Assembly (NCBI RefSeq): GCF_004361815.1
Contig: NZ_SNWA01000001.1
Location: 2,294,001 to 2,358,000 of the forward strand
DNA: 64,000 bases
Reading direction: 5' to 3'
DNA from: Paraburkholderia sp. BL10I2N1
Lineage (GTDB): Bacteria; Pseudomonadota; Gammaproteobacteria; Burkholderiales; Burkholderiaceae
Positions 15,487-23,287 of this stretch are shown piece by piece (positions within the stretch are counted from its first letter, which is position 1; each line of letters opens with the position of its first letter). The notes beneath the pieces are model-generated. The model saw only the letters and a program-made list of their open reading frames with translations. It made no database searches and had not been told where the DNA came from. Position numbers and translations under genes: made by a program.

Positions 15487-16311
15487 ATGTGCGGCCTGAT
15501 GGATGCGACTGGCTCGCCAGACGGCACGCCGACGCTCGTCGGCGAATCGGTGTCCGACGTCGTGAGCGGCCTGTTCGCTTCGTGGGGGGTGCTGGCCGCG
15601 TTGCTGTCGCGCGAGAAGACGGGCAAGGGCACGCACGTCGATGTGTCGATGTTCGATGCCACGCTGAGCCTGAGCGCCACACTGGTCGCGCGCTTTGCGG
15701 CGACGGGCATCGCGCCGCAGCGAGTGGGCAACCGCCACCCTTCGTCTGGGCCATTCGGTGCGTATCGCGCAGCTGATGGTTTTTTCGTCGTGGCAGTACT
15801 GAACAACAAACTGTTCGAAACGTTTGCGCACGCGATCGGGCAGCCGCATCTCGCATCTGATTCGCGCTACGTGTCCGACGAATCGCGCTGCCGCTTCGAA
15901 GCGGAGTTGCGCGCCAGCATCGAAGCGTGGTCGGCCGAGTGCACCGTCGACGAGGTCAACCGCGTTCTGGGCGCAGCCGGCATTCCGGTTGCGCCGATCC
16001 GCAACGTGCAGCAGGCGCTCGAAAGCGATCACGCAGCGTTTCGTGGCTTGTTGACCGATGTGCCGCACAACGATGGTCGCTCGATGCGACTGCCGTCACA
16101 GCCGGTGAAGTTCTCGGCGTACGACACGAACCGCGTCACGTCCGCGCCTGCACTCGGCGAGCACACGGAGCCGGTATTGAAGGCGTTGGGCCTCACCGCG
16201 GGGCGGATAGGCGAACTGCGCGCGAGCGGCGCACTGGGCTGTGACGTGAACGCGGGGGTAACTGCCGCCACAAGAGAAGGCGGACTGACGGAGGAGAAAC
16301 ATCATGCTTAA
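15487..16311 (+). pseudogene. Class III (CaiB/BaiF) CoA-transferase, 5' truncated
   Basis: The frame opens in the middle of the family motif (QA)MCGLMDATGSPDGTPTLVG and continues normally: DVVSGLFASWGVLAALLSREKTGKGTHVDVSMFDATLS, later VGNRHPSSGPFGAYRAADGFFVVA. The first 140 or so residues, including the catalytic Asp region, are missing. The frame has a stop just upstream (TAG at about 15471), so similarity ends at a junction near 15,480. The 274 remaining codons could be translated from ATG 15487 but should be inactive. It overlaps the acyl-CoA dehydrogenase start by 8 nt, the remains of a two-gene operon for an acyl-CoA catabolic step. Confidence 0.88.
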
Positions 16312-17443
16312 GCGGATGGGCGTCGAGCAGAACGACATGGAGATCGCGGATGCCATCGAAGGCTTCGCTCAAAGCGAGCTGGCGCCGCAAGCCGCGCAGG
16401 TGGACCGGGACGAGATTCCGACGACACGTTATGTGAAGCAGCTTGCCGAACTCGGCGTGATGGGGATGAACCTGCCTGAGCGGTGGGGCGGAATCGGTGC
16501 GTCGCCGGTCGCGGTCATTCTGTCGCTGGTGGAAATCGCGAAGGCTTGCGCGGCCACGTCGTCGATGATCGGTGCACACTATCTGGCGACCGATTCGATC
16601 CTGATCGGCGGCGATGACAGCCTGCGCGACCGTTACCTTCCCGAAGCGGCTGCTGGCACGAAGCTCGGTGCCTTCGCGCTGACCGAACCGCGTGCAGGCT
16701 CGAATCCCGCCGATATGGCGACGCGCGCCACCGTCGAAGGCGAGGGCTACCGCATTCGCGGCGTGAAGCATTTCATTTCGAATGCGGATGCGGCGGACTT
16801 CATCGTGGTGTACGCGAAGACCGATCCGGAGGCGGGTGCGCGCGGCATCAGTGCGTTCGTCGTCGATCGTCATACAGAGGGCGTCGCTGTGTCGCCGGCC
16901 GAGAAGCTGATGGGTATTCGCGGCGCGCCGGCGCACGAAGTCGCGCTCGACTGTTTCGTGCCGGATGCCAACCGTGTTGGTGCTGATGGCACGGGCTTTC
17001 GCACAGCGATGAAGGTGTTCGATAACAGCCGGCTCGATGTCGCGGCAACGAGTCTCGGTATCGCAGAAGCGGCGCTCGCGGGCGCGGTCGAATGGGCGAA
17101 GCAGCGTCAGGTGGGCGGCGAGCCGATCGCACGCAAGCAGGGTCTGCAATGGATGTTCGCCGATATGAAGACTCGACTGGAGGCCGCGTGGCTTCTCACG
17201 CTGCAGGCGGCTGTCCGGCGCGCGGCTGACGAGCCGTTCACGGATGCGGCGTCGATGGCGAAGCTGTATGCATCTGAGACCGTCGCGTTCGTCACCGATA
17301 CCGCCTTGCAGATCCTTGGCGGCTACGGCTTTACACGCGAGATGCCGCTTGAGCGGCTGGTGCGCGATGCGCGTATTCTGCGCATCTACGAAGGATCGTC
17401 GGAAATCCAGCGCACGGTGATCGCGCGCTCGGTGCTTGTGTGA
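16304..17443 (+). CDS. Acyl-CoA dehydrogenase, FAD-dependent
   Basis: A 379-aa enzyme with the full acyl-CoA dehydrogenase layout. It has an N-terminal helical domain (AIEGFAQSELAPQAAQVDRDEIP), the middle beta domain with the FAD/substrate signature FALTEPRAGSNPADM and YRIRGVKHFISNA, and the C-terminal helical domain ending ILRIYEGSSEIQRTV. Glu 363 there sits in the catalytic-base position of medium-chain enzymes. It would introduce a 2,3-double bond into an acyl-CoA. The usual partner CoA-transferase just upstream is truncated, so the pathway is probably broken even though this gene looks intact. The specific substrate is unknown. Confidence 0.93.
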   Translation: MLKRMGVEQNDMEIADAIEGFAQSELAPQAAQVDRDEIPTTRYVKQLAELGVMGMNLPERWGGIGASPVAVILSLVEIAKACAATSSMIGAHYLATDSILIGGDDSLRDRYLPEAAAGTKLGAFALTEPRAGSNPADMATRATVEGEGYRIRGVKHFISNADAADFIVVYAKTDPEAGARGISAFVVDRHTEGVAVSPAEKLMGIRGAPAHEVALDCFVPDANRVGADGTGFRTAMKVFDNSRLDVAATSLGIAEAALAGAVEWAKQRQVGGEPIARKQGLQWMFADMKTRLEAAWLLTLQAAVRRAADEPFTDAASMAKLYASETVAFVTDTALQILGGYGFTREMPLERLVRDARILRIYEGSSEIQRTVIARSVLV

Positions 17444-17736
17444 GCTGTCGGGAAAGAGGGCGTCCTCGAGGCGTTGTCCGCGTTCCTGCTGTTCCTGCTT
17501 GCGTTCTTTACCCCGTGGAGCGCGCACACTGGACGCCGGAACGGCGGGCGAGACAGGCCGAAGCGATCCGGCGCTGGAAACCGTGGGAATGCTCAACGGG
17601 GCCAGTAAGGGACGCGGGCAAAGCGGTCGTGTCCGGTAATGCGACGAAGCATGGCATGTGTTCGGCGCACTGGCGGGATGAATTGCGACGCCTGAATGCT
17701 CTGTTGCGTGAATGCAAAAGGCGGCTGCAGCGCTAG
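17440..17736 (+). CDS. Small hypothetical protein with HGMCSAHW motif
   Basis: The informative part is the last 65 residues (WTPERRARQAEAIRRWKPWECS, then SGNATKHGMCSAHWRDELRRLNALLRECKR). This matches a family of short Burkholderiaceae proteins of unknown function with a conserved TPE-RR-R-A-IRRWKPWE...KHG-RS-E-L-ELRRLN pattern, often near phage genes. GTG 17440 overlaps the preceding stop; the real start may be further in. It may be a remnant. Confidence 0.45.
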   Translation: MSCRERGRPRGVVRVPAVPACVLYPVERAHWTPERRARQAEAIRRWKPWECSTGPVRDAGKAVVSGNATKHGMCSAHWRDELRRLNALLRECKRRLQR

Positions 17737-18068
17737 TTCTCGCGGCACGACGGCGAGGTTTGTAACGAGTGGTTAAACCGGGGGGTAACTTGCAGACACA
17801 GCCAGTCGAACCCGGATGAGTGCGCCGCCCGTCGTCCGGTCTGATTGTCTATCAAAGAATCAGACGCGCTCGCTCGTTGCAAAAAACGGCTGACCATCGT
17901 TGACATTTTTCAGAACGATCCCATCGAATTCGGACCCCTAATTCATTTAGAGTAATGCTGAGGTCGTGAGCCCGGCGCGGGCAAGTGACCCCATCGGCGC
18001 AGTTTTTTATACGGGACACTTAGGACTTGATAGCAGGCATTGATCTTTTCCATTCAGGGGGCTTGAAA
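17737..18068. other. Intergenic stretch with possible promoter
   Basis: No gene seen. A TTGACA at about 17,900 in a T-rich context (TTGACATTTTTC) could be a -35 element for the PAAR gene, but no convincing -10 follows. Confidence 0.3.
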
Positions 18069-18437
18069 ATGTCGGAACAGCAGAAGAACGAAACGACGTA
18101 TCTGTTTGCCACCATCGGCGTACATGCCGGGCGCGGCGGCTGGATCAGCAGCGTCACGACCGGCGCAGAGTACAAGGGGCTGGCGCTGGCCCGCGTTGGC
18201 GATACCGTTACCTATGACGACGGGAGAAAGGCGACCATTCTCGACGGCGCTGGTTCTGCGGCAATGTGGGAAGACAAGCCGCTCGCGCTGGTTGGCTCGC
18301 GTTTGAGCAATGGCGACACGATCACGGCAACCTTGCAGGATCGGTGGGGCATCACGGTTCGCGACGGCGAACCCATCCCCGGCCTGTTCGACGCGGACTG
18401 GACGCATGTCCGAGAAAGGCCGCGTCGTCGTACTTGA
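18069..18437 (+). CDS. PAAR-domain protein, probable T6SS spike tip
   Basis: A 122-aa product whose body (residues 10-110: LFATIGVHAGRGGWISSVTTGAEYKGLALARVGDTVTYDDGR, then WEDKPLALVGSRLSNGDTITATL and GITVRDGEPIPGLFD) is a PAAR-type repeat protein. Such proteins cap the VgrG spike of type VI secretion systems and carry effectors. The start is MSEQQKNE at 18069. The last 12 residues (DWTHVRERPRRRT) look like an out-of-frame read of the next gene's start, so a frameshift may separate two parts of a longer protein. Confidence 0.75.
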   Translation: MSEQQKNETTYLFATIGVHAGRGGWISSVTTGAEYKGLALARVGDTVTYDDGRKATILDGAGSAAMWEDKPLALVGSRLSNGDTITATLQDRWGITVRDGEPIPGLFDADWTHVRERPRRRT

Positions 18438-18819
18438 CGACGATCACGTGTTGTGTCCGTGTGGGACAAACAGGGTGATCGTCGTCAGCGATCCCGGCGT
18501 ATGGGTCCGCACAAGCGACGGCGGCTCTGGCAGCGCGATCAGGGCTAGCGCAGTGTCAGCGCGTTCGGAAGACGACACGAAGCCCGTTTTACAAGCTATT
18601 GAGGAACAACATACTCGTGTGTTTTTTGTGTGGGATAGCGTTACTGGTGAAGCTCTAGCCAACCGGGATTACGTGGTCGATGTTGGAGGCGTGAGGCAAC
18701 GTGGCAAAACGGATGGGGAGGGGTACGCGAAGATCACGACTAACGGCGAGCAGCCCGTCAACATTCACGTCATCTTTTCGTCACCAAGGCGCTCCCTGAA
18801 GCCCCGTCCAGGAAACTAG
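18406..18819 (+). CDS. T6SS-associated PAAR-like/beta-sandwich protein
   Basis: A 137-aa product overlapping the PAAR gene by 32 nt in another frame. The N-terminus (GRVVVLDDDHVLCPCGTNRVIV) keeps PAAR-like His/Cys positions. Residues 75-130 (FFVWDSVTGEALANRDYVVDVGGVRQRGKTDGEGYAKITT) form a transthyretin-like strand pattern (F-x-x-x-D-x-x-T-G-E-x-L-x-N-x-x-Y), often found at the C-terminus of T6SS PAAR or VgrG adaptors. It may be the second half of a formerly single PAAR-adaptor protein. Confidence 0.6.
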   Translation: MSEKGRVVVLDDDHVLCPCGTNRVIVVSDPGVWVRTSDGGSGSAIRASAVSARSEDDTKPVLQAIEEQHTRVFFVWDSVTGEALANRDYVVDVGGVRQRGKTDGEGYAKITTNGEQPVNIHVIFSSPRRSLKPRPGN

Positions 18820-18821
18820 CC

Positions 18822-19430
18822 GTGACAGCAGACTACGACATTGAGCATTGGACGTCGGCCTGTACAATGGTCGGCAATAGCAAAGATAACGCCATCGGAA
18901 TCAAAGTTGACAATCGGGCGGCGACGCGGCAGGCGATTATCAACCGAGTACGTCAAAGCGGCATGAACTTCGTGGAACGGTCAAATTGGGCCGCGCACAA
19001 AAACCGCCCGGCTCGGATGCATGACGACTGGGATTACAGCAAGATCGCTATCCACCATGCCGGGCGCAGCTTCACGTGTGGGCCAGCCGCGCTTCAATTG
19101 CAGGATATTCAGGACATGCAGATGGGGCGAAACTCTGCCGCAAGCGACGATATCGGCTATCACTACGCACTCGACTGTGTCGGAAATGTCTTTGAGGCTC
19201 GGGATATCCGGTTCAAGGGCGAAAACGTGCACAACTACAACACGGGGGTAATCGGCATCGTTTTGTTGGAGAACTTGACGGACCGCGGTGAGGGGGACGA
19301 TGGCGTCGCGAGGGTCACAAAACTCCTTAACATCATCGGCCTTAAACAAAAGCCACAAGTCCCCGAAAAACAGAAGGCATCGATTGTGAGCAAGATCGAC
19401 TGCTTCCCCGTTTGCCAAGGTCGACGATGA
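18822..19430 (+). pseudogene. N-acetylmuramoyl-L-alanine amidase (T6SS effector type), 3' truncated
   Basis: Read from GTG 18822 just after the PAAR-like gene. Residues 45-150 match the amidase_2/PGRP fold: NFVERSNWAAHKNRP, IAIHHAG (first Zn His, residues 77-81), DIGYHYALDCVGNVFEARD, and NTGVIGIVLLENL. After residue about 180 the frame loses similarity and stops at 19430. The last part of the domain, which normally carries the second Zn His (GGHREF-like) and the CPG motif with the Cys ligand, is absent. The gene is therefore an effector for peptidoglycan cleavage that should no longer be catalytic. Confidence 0.75.
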
Positions 19431-19530
19431 ATGGCGGCGACTCGATTTCGCAAGGGAACCGATTGTTCTTCCGAGTACGCATAGTGCGGCTTAGTCTAAC
19501 GCATCATTAGGGCGGACTTGCGCGTCATCG

Positions 19531-19656
19531 TTACGCCTGCGGACAGGCATGCCTTGCCCATGCTTCCATAAGTGGGCGGCGCTGCTCCAGCAAATCGGTG
19601 CGGTGATAGGCCGCTTCAACCTTGTTCGGCACCGTATGCGCGAGCTTAGCCTTGGA
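19531..19656 (-). pseudogene. C-terminal remnant of a phage-type tyrosine integrase
   Basis: Minus-strand translation gives AKLAHTVPNKVEAAYHRTDL, then LEQRRPLMEAWARHACPQA and a stop. This is the well-known C-terminus of P4/CP4-type integrases (QLAHxVxNxVxAAYxRTDLLEQRRxLMxxWA), including the catalytic Tyr in AAYHRTD. The preceding codons no longer resemble an integrase, so only about 40 residues survive. It lies 1.3 kb from tRNA-Thr, which fits decay of a tRNA-targeted island. Confidence 0.8.
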
Positions 19657-20092
19657 CGACGCGACGGCGCGGGCGGTAACGCTGCTGCGTCGCCCAACGC
19701 GCTTAAATATGGCGTGTATTTGTGGTGTACTGGCGCGACGAGCAGCGGCGCGTGAATTACGTGCTGCGCGAGTTATGGAACCTGAGATGGAACGGGAGAA
19801 TCTTCCGCCTCAAAGCAGACATGCGACCGAATGACAGCGGTGCGAACCCGCAGCAACCTGAATAAGTTCGCACCCGCGCCACCCTTAAAGCCCTGACACG
19901 CAAGGCAACAAACGTCCCGCGCAGGTTCCGTGGGTTCGCCTCGACAGCGCAGGTTAGCCATTTCGTGAAGCCGCGTTTATGCGGCGAGGCGGCAATCTCC
20001 CTCCCCCCAAAAAATCCCGCCGGGCGCTTTTTTCCGTCTCGACGCACCGAGCACGAACAGGGGTTTCTTTTAAGGGACAAACCTGTTGCAAA
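19657..20092. other. Stretch without a confident gene
   Basis: A minus-strand frame (19757-20128, 123 codons) and shorter plus-strand frames are open but have Cys/Arg-rich, non-conserved-looking products. The segment resembles phage-type leader regions found near integrated elements. No gene is claimed. Confidence 0.3.
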
Positions 20093-20746
20093 ATGCCAGG
20101 CATGCCAACCGGTTCGGAGAAACTCCATGGCAACGGGAAGGTGGGACAGCGATTTCAGCGCTTTGCCATCCGTATAGGTGCCTGGTTTCGATCCGCGTTC
20201 GCATGGCTGTGGACCAACGCCGACCCGGTGTCGAAATGGGCAATTACGCTCGGGACTATCGCGGCGATCAGCGGGGCGACATTTGCTTACTACCAGTTCA
20301 AAATCGCTGGCGGCTCAGACTGGGCGGTCAATTTATCGCTGTCTACAGAGGTCGTTCCGTATCAGGACAATCTCGGTTTGCTTGTGGTGCATGTACGGTC
20401 GACGAACGCGCGCGCCAGCGAGGTCGATGTCGAGCCTCCTGCTGACAGCTTTAAGCTGACGGTGAAGCTGGTCCCGGACGGCTTGGCGTCCGGCAACGTC
20501 ATTAATCCCGACGACGATTCCGACGCGCACCACCTAATACCGCCGATAGACCTACTTCCGAAAGAGGGCTATGTATTCGCCCCAGGCGCCGACTTTGAGG
20601 ATGTCAGGGGCATCGTGGTGCCGTTGGGAAGCAAGATGTCGATTACGGCGAAACTGATCCACGACGGCGATGACGTTTCCGCAAGTAGTTTTCTGACGGT
20701 GGAACCCCCTGCGAGTGCGCCGGTATCCGTCCGCCTCCTTCCTTGA
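20093..20746 (+). CDS. Membrane-anchored hypothetical protein, about 217 aa
   Basis: One transmembrane segment (WAITLGTIAAISGATFAYYQF, about residues 45-65) is followed by an extracytoplasmic or cytoplasmic beta-rich domain (WAVNLSLSTEVVPYQDNLGLLVVHVRSTNARASEVDV ... MSITAKLIHDGDDVSASSFLTVE). No family recognised. The start could be ATG 20093 or 20102; neither has a strong ribosome binding site. A strong terminator follows. Its place after a T6SS effector remnant allows a guess of an immunity or envelope role, but nothing in the sequence proves it. Confidence 0.55.
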   Translation: MPGMPTGSEKLHGNGKVGQRFQRFAIRIGAWFRSAFAWLWTNADPVSKWAITLGTIAAISGATFAYYQFKIAGGSDWAVNLSLSTEVVPYQDNLGLLVVHVRSTNARASEVDVEPPADSFKLTVKLVPDGLASGNVINPDDDSDAHHLIPPIDLLPKEGYVFAPGADFEDVRGIVVPLGSKMSITAKLIHDGDDVSASSFLTVEPPASAPVSVRLLP

Positions 20747-20793
20747 GGCCGAGAATGAGCAAAAGGAGTTCAATCTTCCAGCCAAAAAAGGAG

Positions 20794-20818
20794 GCCCGCC
20801 ATCGTCGCGGGTTTTTTC
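20794..20818 (+). terminator. Intrinsic terminator
   Basis: Stem CCCGC (20795-20799) / GCGGG (20807-20811) with a 7-nt loop, followed by TTTTTT. It lies 48 nt after the membrane-protein stop. Confidence 0.8.
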
Positions 20819-20935
20819 ATGCCAATGCAGCGCGCTGGAAAATTGGCAGGCAGCGTTTGGCGCGGAAGCAATGGTTACCACCGAATGGCGTTGATCGAAA
20901 TTGCCTACACAGTGCCTACACGGACTCCAGAAAGC

Positions 20936-20962
20936 AAAAAGCCCAGTCGCAGTGACTGGGCT
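20936..20962 (-). terminator. Intrinsic terminator of tRNA-Thr
   Basis: On the minus strand, AGCCCAGTC pairs with GACTGGGCT over 9 bp, followed by TTTTT, starting 18 nt after the tRNA 3' end. Confidence 0.88.
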
Positions 20963-20979
20963 AAGTGCTTGAATCTTGT

Positions 20980-21055
20980 TGGTGCCGGAAAGAGGAATCG
21001 AACCCCCGACCTTCGCATTACGAATGCGCTGCTCTACCGTCTGAGCTATTCCGGC
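20980..21055 (-). tRNA. tRNA-Thr (anticodon CGT)
   Basis: The minus strand folds as a 76-nt tRNA with encoded CCA. The acceptor arm GCCGGAA pairs with TTCCGGC. The D-arm is GCTC...GAGC, the anticodon loop TTCGTAA has anticodon CGT (reads ACG, Thr), and the T-arm is around GGGGGTTCGATTCCTC. The last anticodon-stem pair (G27-A43) is a mismatch. Its 3' end points to the integrase remnant and T6SS fragments, the usual layout for a tRNA attachment site. Confidence 0.96.
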
Positions 21056-21109
21056 AACCGGAGAAACGAAATTATAGGGACTACATTGCCGCTTTGACAA
21101 GCCCCTCGG

Positions 21110-22126
21110 TCAACTTTTTGTTTCGAGGTGGTAGCGGGTCACGCGATCGACCTCGTTCTTCGAACCGAGGAACACCGCGACACGTTCGTGCAGGCTCTTC
21201 GGCCTGACGTCGAGAATACGCTTCTCGCCGTTGGTCGCAGCGCCCCCAGCCTGTTCGACGATGAAGGCCATCGGATTCGCTTCGTACATCAAACGCAGCT
21301 TGCCTGGCTTGTCCGGCGTGCGCTTGTCGGCCGGGTACATGAAGATCCCGCCGCGGTTCAGGATACGGTGCACGTCAGCCACCATCGACGCGATCCAGCG
21401 CATATTGAAGTCCTGCTGGCGCGGGCCGTCCTTGCCGGCATTCAGTTCGCTCACGTACTGCTGGACCGGCGGATACCAGTGCCGCGCATTCGACGCGTTG
21501 ATGGCGTACTCGCGCGTTTCCACAGGAATGCGCAGGTCGCTTTGCGTGAGCACCCACGAGCCGAGTTCGCGGTCGAGCGTGAAACAGTTCACGCCATTGC
21601 CGGTGGTCAGCACGAGCACCGTTTGCGGACCGTACACCGCGTAGCCCGCCGCGACCTGCTGCGTGCCGGGTTGCAGGAAGGACTGTTCGGTCGGCTGCTG
21701 GCCGTCCGGGCAGCGCAGCACTGAGAAGATCGTGCCGATCGACACATTCACGTCGATGTTCGACGAGCCATCGAGCGGATCGAACACCAGCAGGTATTCG
21801 CCCTTCGGATAGTTGCTCGGAATCGGGAAGAACGTTTCCATCTCTTCCGACGCCATTGCGGCGAGGTTGCCACCCCATTCGTTTGCGTCGAGCAGGATTT
21901 CGTTCGACAGGATGTCGAGGTTCTTCTGCACTTCGCCCTGCACGTTCTCGCTGCCAGCGGTGCCGAGCGCCTCGCCAAGCGCGCCCTTGCTGACGTGGTA
22001 ACTGATCGACTTGCACGCCCGCGCAACGACCTCGATCAACAGACGCAGATCGGCAGGCAGATTGTTGTTCTCGCGTTGCTGCTCGATCAGGTACTTCGTA
22101 AGAGTGGTACGACGTTGCAAAGACAT
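21110..22126 (-). CDS. fbp: Fructose-1,6-bisphosphatase, class I
   Basis: A 338-aa protein of normal length for the proteobacterial class I enzyme, which hydrolyses fructose-1,6-bisphosphate to fructose-6-phosphate in gluconeogenesis. It contains the metal-binding motif [21 protein letters not shown] (about 115-135), substrate residues in [37 protein letters not shown], and the C-terminal [16 protein letters not shown]. It starts [17 protein letters not shown] with no competing start. Single-gene unit, conserved chromosomal position next to metR/metE and pepN in Burkholderia (from memory of the group). Confidence 0.97.
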   Translation of the reverse strand: MSLQRRTTLTKYLIEQQRENNNLPADLRLLIEVVARACKSISYHVSKGALGEALGTAGSENVQGEVQKNLDILSNEILLDANEWGGNLAAMASEEMETFFPIPSNYPKGEYLLVFDPLDGSSNIDVNVSIGTIFSVLRCPDGQQPTEQSFLQPGTQQVAAGYAVYGPQTVLVLTTGNGVNCFTLDRELGSWVLTQSDLRIPVETREYAINASNARHWYPPVQQYVSELNAGKDGPRQQDFNMRWIASMVADVHRILNRGGIFMYPADKRTPDKPGKLRLMYEANPMAFIVEQAGGAATNGEKRILDVRPKSLHERVAVFLGSKNEVDRVTRYHLETKS

Positions 22127-22218
22127 TGCTGTACTCCGGAAAAGGCGTAGGAATGCCCCGATTTTACCTGCTCGCCCCTGTCGGCTTTGTGGTTTTCAAA
22201 TGACAGCGCGATTTTGCT

Positions 22219-23151
22219 TCACAGCAGTTCGATCTGCGGCAGGTTCAGCAGGCTGGTTTCGCGCATGATCGACACGAAATCGGCGGCATATGGGCGCGCG
22301 GAGAACGCGGGCAAGGTCGCCGCATACAGTTCGCCTGCGAGCGGCGCGCCGTCGGCCGCGTGCACCGGGCGTGGCGTCACGTAGCGTTTGTCGAGCCAGG
22401 TCGCGACGGCCCACAGCGGCAGCGCAGCCACGCCGCGCCGGCTCGCAACCAGTTGCAGGATCGCGACCGTCAGTTCGGAAGTGCGCCGCTTCGGCTCGAT
22501 TCCCGCGGGCTTCAGTACCTGGCGGACGATGTCGAGCATATCGTCGGGCACGGGGTAGGTGATCAGCGTCTCGTCGCGGAAATCGTCGGCTTCGAGCGCG
22601 GGTTTGTGCGCGAGCGGGTGATCGTTGGCGACGAGCCCGACGATCTGGAAACGGAATAACGGATGATGGTCGACGGCTTCGTCAGGGTCGGCCTCCGCCA
22701 CGATCGCCAGATCCGCGCGGTCCTGATGCAGCAGGCCGATCGGGTCCGCATGGAAGCCGGACACGATATCGAGTTCGATCTCGGGCCACCGCTGGCGAAA
22801 GGCGTCCATGGCGGGCATCAGCCAGTCGAAGCACGTATGACATTCCACGGCGATCCGCAATGTCCCGCCCGTGCCCTGCGCAAGCCGCGCGACGTCGCGT
22901 TCGGCTTCTTCGATCGCCGGCACGACGCCTTCCGCGAGCGCCAGCAGCCGCTTGCCACCTGGCGTGAACGCGAGCGGCGCCGATTTGCGCACGAAAAGCG
23001 GCATGCCGAAATGCGTTTCGAGCGCCTTCAACTGGTGCGATAGCGCGGACTGCGTCAGACACAGAAACTGCGCGGCGCGCGACAGGTTGCCGGTGTCGCG
23101 CAGCGCGATCAGCGTCTGCAGATGCCTGAGTTCCAGAGGCGAACGGATCAT
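22219..23151 (-). CDS. metR: LysR-type regulator MetR
   Basis: A 310-aa LysR regulator. The N-terminal winged HTH reads LRHLQTLIALRDTGNLSRAAQFLCLTQSALSHQLKALETHFGMPLFVRKS. The effector domain begins with GTLRIAVECHTCFDWLMPAMDAFRQRWPEIELDIVSGF, a segment characteristic of MetR, which responds to homocysteine and activates metE. ATG 23151 fits the LysR start MIRSPLELRHLQTL better than the 7-codon longer frame. It is divergent from metE, with a MetR-type operator between the two genes. Confidence 0.93.
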   Translation of the reverse strand: MIRSPLELRHLQTLIALRDTGNLSRAAQFLCLTQSALSHQLKALETHFGMPLFVRKSAPLAFTPGGKRLLALAEGVVPAIEEAERDVARLAQGTGGTLRIAVECHTCFDWLMPAMDAFRQRWPEIELDIVSGFHADPIGLLHQDRADLAIVAEADPDEAVDHHPLFRFQIVGLVANDHPLAHKPALEADDFRDETLITYPVPDDMLDIVRQVLKPAGIEPKRRTSELTVAILQLVASRRGVAALPLWAVATWLDKRYVTPRPVHAADGAPLAGELYAATLPAFSARPYAADFVSIMRETSLLNLPQIELL

Positions 23152-23214
23152 GACGGGCCGCCAGATTAGCATGATGTTGAAAAAAATTAATGATAAACCA
23201 GAAAAACTTTCGTT

Positions 23215-23227
23215 TGAATAATATTCA
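23215..23227. promoter_or_regulatory. MetR operator TGAA-N5-TTCA
   Basis: TGAATAATATTCA at 23215-23227 is an exact match to the enterobacterial MetR consensus TGAA-N5-TTCA and is a near-perfect palindrome. It lies 60 bp upstream of metE and 64 bp upstream of metR, which suits both metE activation and metR autoregulation. Confidence 0.85.
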
Positions 23228-23287
23228 GGCGAATTCGATACTGGCGCTCATCCACTGACTTCTGCGAACGAACCATTCGACACGGCC

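Noticed and set aside
9486..19500. Possible integron attC sites: GTTAGGY-like cores on the minus strand near 9490, 15295 and 19497, and similar CGTTA boxes near 10430 and 10550
   Set aside because: In none of the cases could I find the paired second core within 60-140 bp, and there is no integron integrase in the window. The genes are not arranged as a cassette array.
19757..20128. Minus-strand frame of 123 codons that might be a phage regulatory (Ash-like) protein
   Set aside because: The resemblance is only in general composition and I could not point to a conserved motif; it is mentioned as an open frame, not as a gene.
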